Source: Filimonas effusa
GTDB lineage: Bacteria; Bacteroidota; Bacteroidia; Chitinophagales; Chitinophagaceae
Assembly (NCBI RefSeq): GCF_004118675.1
Contig: NZ_SDHZ01000002.1
Location: 1,586,485-1,650,484, forward strand
Direction: 5' to 3'
Length of the DNA stretch: 64,000 nt
Below, piece by piece: positions 25,679 through 35,314 of this stretch (its first letter is position 1; each line of letters begins with the position of its first letter). A program made the translations under genes and the position numbers. Under the pieces are notes generated by a model that saw only the letters and a list, made by a program, of their open reading frames with translations, had not been told where the DNA came from and did not search any database.

Positions 25679-28600
25679 ATGAGGCCATTTGTTTTTCTCC
25701 TGTTGGTTTTTTGCTATTGCAAAACCATAGCTCAGCATCCAGGCTTTCAGCACCTAAGTGTAGCAGACGGATTATCACAGAATTCAGTTCTAAGCATCAC
25801 CCAGGATGCCAAAGGCTTTATGTGGTATGGCACGCGCTCGGGGTTAAACAAATATGATTCACGAAAGATCACCATATACAAAAACAGGCCGGGGGATAGC
25901 CTTAGTCTTTCCAGCGACTATATTCTTTCCTTACTAAGCGACAGGCAGCAGAATTTATGGGTTGGCACCAGGAAGGGGCTGAACAGGTATGATGCATTGA
26001 CCGACCGGTTCAACCGGATTGCGCTTAACGTTACAAATGGGAAATCGCTTAAAAACAATGATATTCATATTACCAGCCTGCTTGAAGACAGCAAGGGGCG
26101 GTTGTGGGTGGGAACATCGCAATGTTTGTTGCTGCTCCGCAGCAAGGGGCAGGCATCTTCAGAAACGCAGCCGTCCTTTTTTTCGTTTGAAGGCTACCAG
26201 CAATTTCCTTCCAGAGGGGTCATGTGTTTATACGAGGATCGCAGCGGAGCCATATGGGTGGGCACTTATGACGGCGCGGTAAAAATAACGGGCAGCAACG
26301 ATAACTTTCACACATTGGTATTAGGGCAGCAGGAAGGTACTACAAATGGTCTTCGAGACAACCAGATAACCAGTATTACGCAAGACAAGCAGGGCTGGAT
26401 GTGGATGGGCACTCTTACAGGCGGGTTACATCGTTGCGACAGCACCGGCAGGGACTTCAGCTATTATACGCATTCAGATGTACAGCCGGGCAGCCTGGTC
26501 AATAATCATGTAAGGAAGCTGATTTTTGATAACGATGAGCAATTATGGATTGGCACGCAGGAAGGCATTTCTGTAATGGATACCCGTTCGGGTTTATTCC
26601 GGTCGTATGTTAATGATGCATGGGACCCACAGAGCCTGAGTCAAAACTCCGTTCATAGTTTCTATAAGGACAATGCAGGTACTATATGGGTGGGCACCTT
26701 TTTCGGTGGTGTTAACTATGCCACATCGTACCATACAAGTTTCCAGGTGTTCAATAACAGATCAAGGGTTGGGCGTTTGAGTAACAATGTGGTTAGTTCC
26801 ATTATTGAAGATAACGACAGGCAGCTTTGGATAGGTACGGAAGGTGGTGGCTTAAACTGTATAGATGCCATTACCCGAAAGGTTACGTACTACCAGCATA
26901 AACCTTCTGACGCGGGGAGTGTAGGGTCTAATCTTATAAAGACCATTTACAAAGACAAGCAGGGTTTGCTTTGGATAGGCACACATGGCGGAGGGCTGAA
27001 CCTTTTTGAAAGTAACAGCCGACGTTTTACGCGTTATTTATATAAAGAGAATGATCCGGAAACGCAGGGGGCGGAGATCACTGCTTTACTGGAAGACAGC
27101 CGTGGTCTTTTCTGGATAGGCACTGATGCTTCGGGTTTGAAGCTTTACAGGAAAAACGGGAAAGAACTTAATACCTATACCGGCGCCCTGCAGGTGATTA
27201 AGGGTATAGGGAACCGGTCTGTGCTTAGTTTTCTTGAAGTATCGGGCGGAGAGGTGTGGATAGGTACATCGAACGGGCTATTCAGAACAGACGGCAACCT
27301 TGCGGAACTGAGGTTACATTTACTGGAGAACAAGAGCAGCAGTTATCCCTATCATGTAAACAGTCTTACCCGGGACAGGCAGGGGAATATATGGGTAGGC
27401 ACTTATTATAACGGGATCAATGTTTATGATAATACAGGCAAGAAGATCGCTTCTTATACACAGGAGGATGGATTACCGGATAATAATATCCTGGGAATAC
27501 TGGAGGATGAGGCGACGCATTCTTTCTGGATAAGTACTGCGAACGGGCTTGCGAGGTTTTCGCCGGCGAATAAAAGGTTTACCGTGTATACAGAGGCAGA
27601 TGGTATTGCGGGGAATGTGTTTAACAACAATGCCTATTATAAGAACGGTAACGGTATGTTCTTCTTTGGTGGATTTAACGGGCTTTCTGCTTTTTACCCG
27701 GGACAGATAAAAGAGAATACTTTAATGCCTCCTATTGTTATTACAGATCTCAAGCTCTTCAATAAACCTGTAGTTGCGGGGGATGGCAGCAAGGTACTTT
27801 CACAGGTTGTAGGTCATAGCCAGGCTATAAAGCTAAAGTATGACCAGAATGTATTCTCTATTGACTTTGCCATTCTCAATTATATTAAACCGGAAAAGAA
27901 CAGATATGCCTGGCGGCTGGAGGGTTTTGACCAGGACTGGAATTACGGCACTGTCCCAACTGCTTCTTATACCAATATTCCCCCGGGAGACTATCATTTT
28001 CTTGTAAAAGGCGCCAATAATGACGGGACCTGGAGCAAAGTTACCCGTTTACAGGTTTCTGTGCTTCCGCCCTTCTGGAAGACCTGGTGGGCTTATAGTT
28101 TTTACATATTACTTGTTGTTACATTAGCATTCTTTATCACGCGTTTTTTCTTCCTGAGAGCCTTACTTCAAAGGAACCAGGAACTTACCCAACTGAAGCT
28201 TAATTTCTTTACCAATATTTCGCATGAAATAAGGACGCATCTTTCGCTGATCATTGGTCCTGCTGAAAGGATGTTACTCAACAACCATAATGATGAAAAC
28301 AAACAGCAGCTGCGTACTATCAAAAACAATTCGGAGAGCCTGCTTCAACTGGTAAATGAACTGATGGATTTCAGGAAGGCTGAAACGGGGCATTTATCGT
28401 TACATGTGTCCGGCTGGAACCTGGTGGCATTTCTTAGTTCTATTTCTGAATCGTTTCATGAGCTTTCTGTTACCAGGAATATCAGGTTAGATTTTATAAG
28501 TGCTACTCAAGATGCTGAAGTGTGGTTTGATAAAGAGCAACTAAAAAAGGTATTTTATAATCTTTTATCCAATGCTTTTAAATTCACTGCAGATGGTGGT

Positions 28601-29797
28601 TATATAAGTATTGTCATTGAAGAGAAGAAAGCCACAGTAGACATAAAGGTTACCGATAACGGCAAAGGCATTTCGAAGGAGAACATCGACAAGTTATTTG
28701 ACAACTATTTCCAGGAAGATGATGCAGGGAAACAAAATACAGGTTACGGAATAGGGCTTGCCCTTTCGAAGAGTATTGTAGAAATGCACAAGGGGCAGCT
28801 GCATGTTTCAAGCGAACCGGTTAGTTCAACTGAACACTACACCTGTTTTACGGTTAGTTTGCTTAAGGGCAGTGCTCATTTCAAACCTGAGCAGATTGTC
28901 AGGCAAACAGCGGGCGCTCCGGAGCCGGAACCGGCGTTTGATGCCGGCGGGGCTATGGCATCTCCGATATCTGAAGCCGGGACCGGTCTGACACCTGCAG
29001 CCACTATTTTGCTGGTTGAGGATAATCCTTCGATCAGGAGCTTTATCAGGGAAGCGTTGCAAAACAGGTATCATATTCTTGAAAGCAGTAATGGAGTAGA
29101 AGGATTAGAGGTTGCAACAGCACATATTCCCGACCTTATCATCAGTGATGTAATGATGCCTGAAATGGATGGTTTTAGTTTTTGCAGCAAGGTAAAAACA
29201 GATGCCCGTACCAATCATATTCCAGTGATACTTCTTACGGCGAAAACTGCGGTGGCGCACCAGGTGAGCGGTCTTGAAACGGGTGCAGACATTTATCTTA
29301 CCAAACCCTTCAGCATACAGGTACTGGAATTACAGATCCGTAACCTGCTTGCTTCGCGCGAGCGTTTATGGCAACGATTCCAGCAGGAGTTGCAGTTACT
29401 GCCTGCGCGGGCATCTGATATGAAAGACAGCATGGCGTTGGTTCAGGTGGAGCAACCGGCATTACATCCGCTTGATGCTGCATTTATTGCTGACATAAAA
29501 CAAATGGTGGAGGAGCATATGGAAGATCCCGATTTTGGCATTGCATTGCTTGCCAAAAAGGCGGCTATGAGTCAGCCTGTTCTTTTCAAAAAGATCAAGG
29601 CCATTACCGGCATGACAGCCAATGACTTTGTTAAATCGCTTCGCCTGAAACGGGCTACGGAACTGCTGCGTGAAAACAGGTATACTGTTTATGAAGTTTC
29701 TTATATGGTTGGTTATGAAAACAGCAAATATTTCAGCAGGGAATTCAAGAAGCAGTTTGGGAAAACGCCTACGGAGTGGATGGGGGATGGCAGATGA
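25679..29797 (+). CDS. Hybrid two-component system sensor/regulator (HTCS) of the PUL
   Basis: A one-protein sensor and regulator of 1372 residues; ATG 25679 is preferred over TTG 25673. A signal peptide precedes a periplasmic sensor of about 13 Reg_prop blades (WxGT motifs) to residue ~690, a Y_Y_Y domain to ~800, one membrane helix (~808-828), histidine kinase with SHEIRTHLSLI (His near 848), HATPase (NLLSNAFKFT, DNGKGI, GYGIGLALS), receiver with phospho-acceptor Asp in ISDVMMPEMDG (near 1156), and a C-terminal AraC-type HTH (~1270-1372). It should sense an oligosaccharide and activate the divergent operon. Odd: the His box has His where Pro is usual (RTH for RTP). Confidence 0.96.
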   Translation: MRPFVFLLLVFCYCKTIAQHPGFQHLSVADGLSQNSVLSITQDAKGFMWYGTRSGLNKYDSRKITIYKNRPGDSLSLSSDYILSLLSDRQQNLWVGTRKGLNRYDALTDRFNRIALNVTNGKSLKNNDIHITSLLEDSKGRLWVGTSQCLLLLRSKGQASSETQPSFFSFEGYQQFPSRGVMCLYEDRSGAIWVGTYDGAVKITGSNDNFHTLVLGQQEGTTNGLRDNQITSITQDKQGWMWMGTLTGGLHRCDSTGRDFSYYTHSDVQPGSLVNNHVRKLIFDNDEQLWIGTQEGISVMDTRSGLFRSYVNDAWDPQSLSQNSVHSFYKDNAGTIWVGTFFGGVNYATSYHTSFQVFNNRSRVGRLSNNVVSSIIEDNDRQLWIGTEGGGLNCIDAITRKVTYYQHKPSDAGSVGSNLIKTIYKDKQGLLWIGTHGGGLNLFESNSRRFTRYLYKENDPETQGAEITALLEDSRGLFWIGTDASGLKLYRKNGKELNTYTGALQVIKGIGNRSVLSFLEVSGGEVWIGTSNGLFRTDGNLAELRLHLLENKSSSYPYHVNSLTRDRQGNIWVGTYYNGINVYDNTGKKIASYTQEDGLPDNNILGILEDEATHSFWISTANGLARFSPANKRFTVYTEADGIAGNVFNNNAYYKNGNGMFFFGGFNGLSAFYPGQIKENTLMPPIVITDLKLFNKPVVAGDGSKVLSQVVGHSQAIKLKYDQNVFSIDFAILNYIKPEKNRYAWRLEGFDQDWNYGTVPTASYTNIPPGDYHFLVKGANNDGTWSKVTRLQVSVLPPFWKTWWAYSFYILLVVTLAFFITRFFFLRALLQRNQELTQLKLNFFTNISHEIRTHLSLIIGPAERMLLNNHNDENKQQLRTIKNNSESLLQLVNELMDFRKAETGHLSLHVSGWNLVAFLSSISESFHELSVTRNIRLDFISATQDAEVWFDKEQLKKVFYNLLSNAFKFTADGGYISIVIEEKKATVDIKVTDNGKGISKENIDKLFDNYFQEDDAGKQNTGYGIGLALSKSIVEMHKGQLHVSSEPVSSTEHYTCFTVSLLKGSAHFKPEQIVRQTAGAPEPEPAFDAGGAMASPISEAGTGLTPAATILLVEDNPSIRSFIREALQNRYHILESSNGVEGLEVATAHIPDLIISDVMMPEMDGFSFCSKVKTDARTNHIPVILLTAKTAVAHQVSGLETGADIYLTKPFSIQVLELQIRNLLASRERLWQRFQQELQLLPARASDMKDSMALVQVEQPALHPLDAAFIADIKQMVEEHMEDPDFGIALLAKKAAMSQPVLFKKIKAITGMTANDFVKSLRLKRATELLRENRYTVYEVSYMVGYENSKYFSREFKKQFGKTPTEWMGDGR

Positions 29798-29837
29798 CAA
29801 AAGATGGCGTACCGGGTTTTGATGCGCCACCTTTTGT
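29797..29837. terminator. Terminator between convergent HTCS and GH3 genes
   Basis: ACAAAAGATGGCG (29797-29809) pairs with CGCCACCTTTTGT (29825-29837), 13 bp with one mismatch, followed by a T-rich TGTTATTTATTTA on the plus strand. It probably serves mainly the HTCS gene. Confidence 0.6.
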
Positions 29838-29843
29838 TGTTAT

Positions 29844-32066
29844 TTATTTATAGTTGATAGTTCCTTTCAATGGGGTGTTATCGGAAGCCCCGCCTATCAT
29901 TACGTCGAACTCACCGGGTTCTGTTATGAGCTTCAAGTTGCTGTTATAGAATGCCAGTTTGTTTTTGTCAAGTGTGAAGCTGATGGTTTTGCTTTCACCT
30001 GGCTGCAACATTAGTTTTTGATATCCTACCAGCTCTTTCAGCGGGCGAACGATGGAAGCAACTTTATCTCGAATGTAGCACTGTGTTACTTCTTCACCTG
30101 CTACGTTACCTGTGTTGGTTATCACAAACGACACTTTTACCGAGTCGTTGCCACTGAAGGAGGTTTTACTGAACTGCAGGTTGCTGTATCCGAAAGTTGT
30201 ATAACTTAAGCCATAACCGAAAGCGTATTGAGGTGTATTCACTACATCGATATAAGCGGAGCGGTAGGTAATATCGCCGTTGGGTAATACGGGGCGTCCT
30301 GTACTTGTTTGTTTATAGGTAATTGGAATCTGGCCGAGGTTACGGGGAAAGGTTACCGGTAGTTTTCCAGAAGGATTGTATTTTCCGAAGAGGACATTTG
30401 ATATGGCATTACCTGCTTCGCTACCTAACCACCAGGCATATACTATGGCATCGGCTTGTGCGTTTACGGTATCCATGATCAATGGACGGCCAGCCATTAC
30501 TACGGCCACTACGGGTTTACCAGTTGCTTTTATTGCTGCCAGCAGTTGTTGCTGAACGCCTGGCACACCGATGTTGCTTCTTGATTTTGCTTCGCCGCTC
30601 ATGGTAAAAGTTTCGCCTATGGCCATTACGACTATGTCGGCCTGGCGGGCTATGCCGAGCGCTTCTTCGAAGCCTGATCTATCATTTCCTTTTATGGCGC
30701 ATCCTTTGGCGGTAAGGATGGAAGCGCCGGATGCATTGTTTTTGAGGCCATCGTATATATTAACGAAGATGGTGGTATCGACAGGCTGTACTGCCCATCC
30801 GCCGGCCATATCGAGTTTAGATTTTGATAACGGTCCGATCAGGGCTATGGTTTTAGCTGCTGTAGTGATGGGCAGTGTTTTGTTTTCATTTTTCAATAAT
30901 ACGATAGAACGTTCTGCTACTTTACGTGCTATTGCTGCGTGAGAAGGATCGTTCAGTACACGTTGTTCTCTTGCGGGGTCGGAGAATTTAAAGGGATCAT
31001 CGAAGAGGCCGAGTTCATATTTTTTATAGAGGATGCGGCGTACGGCGTCGTCGATGAGTGCGACATCTACTTTCTTTTGTTTTACGAGCAGTGCGAGGCC
31101 ATTGATATATGCTTTGCTTTCCATGTCCATATCACTACCGGCGGTGATGGCCTGGAGGGCTGCGATGGTATCATTTTCTGCGAAACCGTGATGTGTCATT
31201 TCGCCTATGGAGCCCCAGTCGCTTACGACGAAGCCATTGAATTTCCATTTACCTTTTAATATATCCCTTTGCAGGTAAGCGTTACCTGTAGCGGGAACAC
31301 CGTTAAGAGAGTTGAAGGAGTTCATAAAAGTTGCTACGCCTGCTTCTACGGCGGCGTGGAAAGGCGGGAGGTAGTCTTGCCAAAGCTGTACTTCGCTCAT
31401 ATCAACAGCGTTGTAGTCGCGTCCTGCTATGGCTGCGCCGTAGGCGGCGAAGTGTTTGGCGCAGGCCATGATGGCGTCGGTACCGCCGAGGCGGGCTCCC
31501 TGGAAGCCACGTACTCTTGCTTTGGCGGCAAGTACGCCGAGGTAGGTATCTTCACCGGCGCCTTCCATGATGCGGCCCCAGCGCGGATCTTTTGCAATAT
31601 CGACCATTGGTGCAAAAGTCCAGTGGATACCACATGCAGCGGCTTCTTTAGCGGCTATGTGTGCTGCCTGTTCGAGGAGTTGCATATCCCATGATGCAGT
31701 TTCGCCCAGGGGAATAGGGAATACGGTTTTGTAGCCATGTATCACATCGAGGCCAAAGAGCAGTGGGATCTTTAGACGGGACTGCAGGGCCATTTCCTGG
31801 ACTTCGCGGGTATCTTTTGCGCCTTTTACATTGAGCATGCTGCCTACCATGCCTGATGAGATATCGGCCTTTTGTGTTTTGTTCTGTTCATTAACAGGAC
31901 CTGTTACCTGGCGGCCCGAATATTGATTCAGTTGACCGATCTTTTCTTCGAGCGTCATTTTGGCCAGGAGTGTATTTACTTTTTTTAAGATCACGGGATC
32001 ATAAGACTGGGCGTAGGAGGAGGTTGAAACGACCAGGGCAAGCAAGAGGTTCGTCAGGAGTTTCAT
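29844..32066 (-). CDS. bglX: Glycoside hydrolase family 3 beta-glucosidase (BglX-like)
   Basis: A periplasmic exo-beta-glycosidase of 740 residues. A signal peptide ends near SSYAQS. The (beta/alpha)8 domain contains KHFAAYGAAIAGRDYN and the nucleophile Asp in GFVVSDWGSIGEM (near residue 285). The second domain includes AIGETFTMSGEAKSR with the likely acid/base region, and the C-terminal fibronectin-III-like domain runs from about 640. Standard length and layout for BglX. It is convergent with the HTCS gene and outside the main operon. A diverged operator-like sequence lies upstream at 32172-32203, but in the opposite orientation. Confidence 0.95.
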   Translation of the reverse strand: MKLLTNLLLALVVSTSSYAQSYDPVILKKVNTLLAKMTLEEKIGQLNQYSGRQVTGPVNEQNKTQKADISSGMVGSMLNVKGAKDTREVQEMALQSRLKIPLLFGLDVIHGYKTVFPIPLGETASWDMQLLEQAAHIAAKEAAACGIHWTFAPMVDIAKDPRWGRIMEGAGEDTYLGVLAAKARVRGFQGARLGGTDAIMACAKHFAAYGAAIAGRDYNAVDMSEVQLWQDYLPPFHAAVEAGVATFMNSFNSLNGVPATGNAYLQRDILKGKWKFNGFVVSDWGSIGEMTHHGFAENDTIAALQAITAGSDMDMESKAYINGLALLVKQKKVDVALIDDAVRRILYKKYELGLFDDPFKFSDPAREQRVLNDPSHAAIARKVAERSIVLLKNENKTLPITTAAKTIALIGPLSKSKLDMAGGWAVQPVDTTIFVNIYDGLKNNASGASILTAKGCAIKGNDRSGFEEALGIARQADIVVMAIGETFTMSGEAKSRSNIGVPGVQQQLLAAIKATGKPVVAVVMAGRPLIMDTVNAQADAIVYAWWLGSEAGNAISNVLFGKYNPSGKLPVTFPRNLGQIPITYKQTSTGRPVLPNGDITYRSAYIDVVNTPQYAFGYGLSYTTFGYSNLQFSKTSFSGNDSVKVSFVITNTGNVAGEEVTQCYIRDKVASIVRPLKELVGYQKLMLQPGESKTISFTLDKNKLAFYNSNLKLITEPGEFDVMIGGASDNTPLKGTINYK

Positions 32067-32171
32067 ATATTTTATTTTTCAATCGTTGCGTATGCAATTT
32101 AAGGTTTCCGGCATCCAATATATCTTGAAAAATTGAGATATTAAGCGGTGTTTTAAAGCGCTGTCGTTTTC

Positions 32172-32203
32172 AACCCTAAGAATGTCTTTTTTAGCCCTAT
32201 GAA
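32172..32203 (+). promoter_or_regulatory. Possible HTCS operator, copy C (diverged)
   Basis: AACCCTAAGAATG then TCTTTTTTAGCCCTATGA gives two CCCTA half-sites 21 bp apart, resembling the coding-strand version of copies A and B. A TATGTTTA box (32221-32228) follows at 26 bp, close to the 23-24 bp in A and B. Orientation points to the VOC gene rather than to GH3; this could be chance similarity. Confidence 0.35.
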
Positions 32204-32256
32204 ACCGTTCCCAAGGATCGTATGTTTACATTACCGAAAAAATAAAACATTTTTTT

Positions 32257-33099
32257 ATGAATAACTCTATCTATCCATGCCTCACCATCAAGGGTAAAAT
32301 TGCGGAGGCGGCGGCTTTATATGCGGATGTATTTGGCGCGAAGACCGTTCAGTCGTCGCCTATTGTAAACATACTGGAGATTGACGGGCAGAAACTGATG
32401 TTGCTGAATGATGGCCCTACGAGTAAGCCCAATCCTGCGATTTCGTTCATGTTTTCGAATGAGCATAAGGAGGCAACGGAAGCGTGCTGGAACAAACTGA
32501 CAGAAGGCGGCAAGGTATTGATGCCTTTGGACAGTTATCCGTGGAGTTCTTATTACGGCTGGGTTGAAGACAAGTATGGGGTGAACTGGCAATTAATAAC
32601 CAATAAGGAGGAGCTGCCTATACAAAGGTTTTCTCCGACGCTTATGTTTGTTGGTGATAATGCGGGCAAAGCGGCGGCAGCTATTTCGTTCTATACGCAG
32701 TTATTTCCTCAATCAAACGTAAGGGGCATTTTAAAATACGGAGAAGGAGAGGGCGACAATACCGACTATATTAAACATGCCCAATTTTCTGTTAACGGTT
32801 ATGTGATGATGGCGATGGATAGTTCACATGCTCATCATTTTACATTTGTTGATGCAGTATCGTTGGTTGCAGCGTGTAATACACAGGAAGAGATTGACCG
32901 GTATTGGGAAACGCTTACGAGCGAAGGCGGTAAAGAGATTGCCTGCGGATGGCTGGTGGACAAATATGGCGTGAGCTGGCAGATAGTACCTGCCAACCTG
33001 GGTGCACTGATGAGTAAGGGTGGAGAAAAGGCTCAGCGCGTAATGAGTGCCTTGCTGAAGATGAAAAAGCTTGTTATAAAGGACCTGGAAAATGCTTAG
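32257..33099 (+). CDS. Tandem VOC / PhnB-like protein
   Basis: A 280-residue protein made of two glyoxalase-fold (VOC) domains of the PhnB / 3-demethylubiquinone methyltransferase-like type: residues 1-125 (starting SIYPCLTIKGKIAEAAALY) and 130-280 (starting FSPTLMFVGDNAG). Each ends in a DKYGVNWQL / DKYGVSWQI motif. Most homologues are single-domain, so this is a duplication-fusion form. Function of the group is poorly known; no enzyme activity is claimed. It is the only plus-strand gene between GH3 and the TPR kinase. Confidence 0.85.
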   Translation: MNNSIYPCLTIKGKIAEAAALYADVFGAKTVQSSPIVNILEIDGQKLMLLNDGPTSKPNPAISFMFSNEHKEATEACWNKLTEGGKVLMPLDSYPWSSYYGWVEDKYGVNWQLITNKEELPIQRFSPTLMFVGDNAGKAAAAISFYTQLFPQSNVRGILKYGEGEGDNTDYIKHAQFSVNGYVMMAMDSSHAHHFTFVDAVSLVAACNTQEEIDRYWETLTSEGGKEIACGWLVDKYGVSWQIVPANLGALMSKGGEKAQRVMSALLKMKKLVIKDLENA

Positions 33100-33274
33100 T
33101 GTGGAAAGGTTTACCCATTGAAACAGACCCCGGGGTCTATTATGGATTTAACATTATAAGGGCTCCCCGATTAAGGGGAATATCGCTCAGAAATAAATAT
33201 CTTTATAAGGATTTTTATTTCTTAACCCTCAAACTGTAAGTCCTATCCGGCGTTCCGGCTATTAACCCCAAGGT

Positions 33275-35218
33275 ATGTTTCTGAGACGTATTGCCTTATT
33301 GCTGCTGATATTACCCTTGTTTGTGCACGCCCAAAACCTAGACTCGCTTTTAGCGGCCTGGAAGCAGCGTATTGTGCAAAAGCATCAACGTGCAGATACC
33401 GGCTCGATTGATCTTATGAACGCTATTGCCAGGGCTTATGAGCCTTATGGGTCGGACAGTACGATCTATTTCAGCCGGCAGGCTATCCATCATTCGCAGA
33501 AGATAGGTTATAAACGTGGTGAGGCTACTGCCAACACCAATCTCGCCAAGTTATATTATCATTTAGGGGAATATAATCTTACCCTGGAGTATGCGCTGAT
33601 AGCGTTAAACTTAAGCAAGCAGATCAACAACCTGGAGGAGATGGCGAATGCTTCGAATATGCTGGGGCTTGTTTATTTAACGGAAAAAGATGTAAAGGCT
33701 TCTCTTTCTCAATTTTTAAGAGCTGCTGCGCTTAACCAGCAACTGAATAATCAAGGCCGGTTGTCGGCGAACTATTTCAATATTGCTTTGTGTTATTTTG
33801 ACGATAAGCAACCTGACCATGCATTTCGTTATCTTTTAAGGAGCAAGGCCATTAGTACCGCCATCAATGATAAGCGGATGCGTACTATGGCCAACAACAA
33901 GCTTGCTGATTATTATTACCAGAAGGGAGAGAGTGGCAGGGCTATTCTTTTTTATACATCGGTCATTGAAAATAAAGCGTTCCAGGATGAGTGGGAAACG
34001 GGGTATGCTTTAACTGGTTTGGCGGAGTGTTATTATGCGCAGCGGTCATATGATAAGGCTGTCAGCTATGGAGAAAAGGGGCTTGCGAATGCGAGGCGTG
34101 TTAATGCCAAATGGGATATCGAGCGTTCGCTGAGAATACTTCATAAGACCTACAAAGCGACCGGCGAGATCGAGAAAGCATATGATTACCTGGTGCAGGA
34201 AAAGTTGTATAGTGACAGTCTTTTTAATGAGTCGAAGGAAAGTGAGATCAATGGTCTTCATCTTAAACAGGAGCGTGCGGAAAACGAGCTACTTGTCAAG
34301 AGCAACCAGATAGCAAGAGATAAGAGGGCTGTTGACAAGATGATCATTTTTGTAATACTGTTGGTGGCTTTGTTCCTGGGTTTGGTTTTGATCATGGTAT
34401 TAAAGAATGCTTCACGTATTAAGCGGCTTTATAAAAAGCTTCAAAGTAAATCGGATCAGATCATTATACAAAAGAAACTGATCGAGCAAAAGAACCAGGA
34501 GCTGGAGGAGCTGAATCAAACGAAGGACCAGTTATTTTCAATTGTAGGTCATGATTTGCGGACTCCTTTTGCGTCGATGTTGGGGACCCAGGAGTTATTT
34601 GCAGATAATCACCTGGCGGAAACGGAAAAGCAACTGCTGGTTGCGCGTTTCTTTGAGCAGATGTCTGTGACTTCGGCGATGCTTGAGAATTTATTGTTAT
34701 GGGCCAACAATCAGCGGAAGGGATTAAAAGCTGATAAGCAAGTTGCCAGTCCTGATGCTGTTATCCAGGAGTTGCTGGAATTGTTCCGGAAGGTTGCGGA
34801 GCAAAAGCAGATCACTATTATTCATATTCGTGGGGAGCAGGTAAGGATACATGCGGATATCGATCAATTGCGGATCTTACTTCAGAATATCATTACCAAT
34901 GCGATAAAGTTCACGATGCCCGGCGGATCGATTGTGATCAGGACTTCGGGTGATAAGGAGCGGGTAAACATATCGATCAAGGACAATGGTATAGGTATGG
35001 CGGCCGATAAAGTTGACAGGCTGTTCCATGATGTTGGAAAGAACATTTCTACTTATGGTACGGGGCGGGAACGTGGTATTGGCATTGGGTTGATGCTGGT
35101 TGACAAGTTTGTGCAAATGAATGACGGCAGCATTAGTGTAAACAGCAAGGAGGGAGAAGGCACCGAGTTCATTATAAGCTTTCCGGCTGGGAATGCAGGT
35201 AGTTGCAGCGAGTTGTAA
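33275..35218 (+). CDS. TPR-containing sensor histidine kinase
   Basis: 647 residues. After a signal peptide (about 1-19) come tetratricopeptide repeats to about residue 330, a membrane helix at about 354-376 (IIFVILLVALFLGLVLIMVL), a coiled coil, HisKA with FSIVGHDLRTPFASMLG (His near 426) and HATPase with NIITNAIKFT, DNGIGM and GIGIGLMLV. No receiver domain is fused and no response regulator gene is adjacent, so its partner is unknown. A weak TATCTTTA box lies at 33198-33205. The 175-bp gap upstream holds nothing else obvious. Confidence 0.92.
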   Translation: MFLRRIALLLLILPLFVHAQNLDSLLAAWKQRIVQKHQRADTGSIDLMNAIARAYEPYGSDSTIYFSRQAIHHSQKIGYKRGEATANTNLAKLYYHLGEYNLTLEYALIALNLSKQINNLEEMANASNMLGLVYLTEKDVKASLSQFLRAAALNQQLNNQGRLSANYFNIALCYFDDKQPDHAFRYLLRSKAISTAINDKRMRTMANNKLADYYYQKGESGRAILFYTSVIENKAFQDEWETGYALTGLAECYYAQRSYDKAVSYGEKGLANARRVNAKWDIERSLRILHKTYKATGEIEKAYDYLVQEKLYSDSLFNESKESEINGLHLKQERAENELLVKSNQIARDKRAVDKMIIFVILLVALFLGLVLIMVLKNASRIKRLYKKLQSKSDQIIIQKKLIEQKNQELEELNQTKDQLFSIVGHDLRTPFASMLGTQELFADNHLAETEKQLLVARFFEQMSVTSAMLENLLLWANNQRKGLKADKQVASPDAVIQELLELFRKVAEQKQITIIHIRGEQVRIHADIDQLRILLQNIITNAIKFTMPGGSIVIRTSGDKERVNISIKDNGIGMAADKVDRLFHDVGKNISTYGTGRERGIGIGLMLVDKFVQMNDGSISVNSKEGEGTEFIISFPAGNAGSCSEL

Positions 35219-35252
35219 TGCCAGTTATTTATTGGCCTCAAGTACATATACA

Positions 35253-35287
35253 TCAGGGGCTGACCGTTGTTTTGGGTCAGCTCCTGA
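35253..35287 (+). terminator. Hairpin after the TPR kinase
   Basis: TCAGGGGCTGACC and GGTCAGCTCCTGA form a 13-bp stem with one G-U pair and a 9-base loop, 34 bp past the stop. It lacks a clean T-run, so termination strength is uncertain. Confidence 0.45.
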
Positions 35288-35314
35288 TTCCACTATTTAG
35301 CTTATTCCCTGTTA

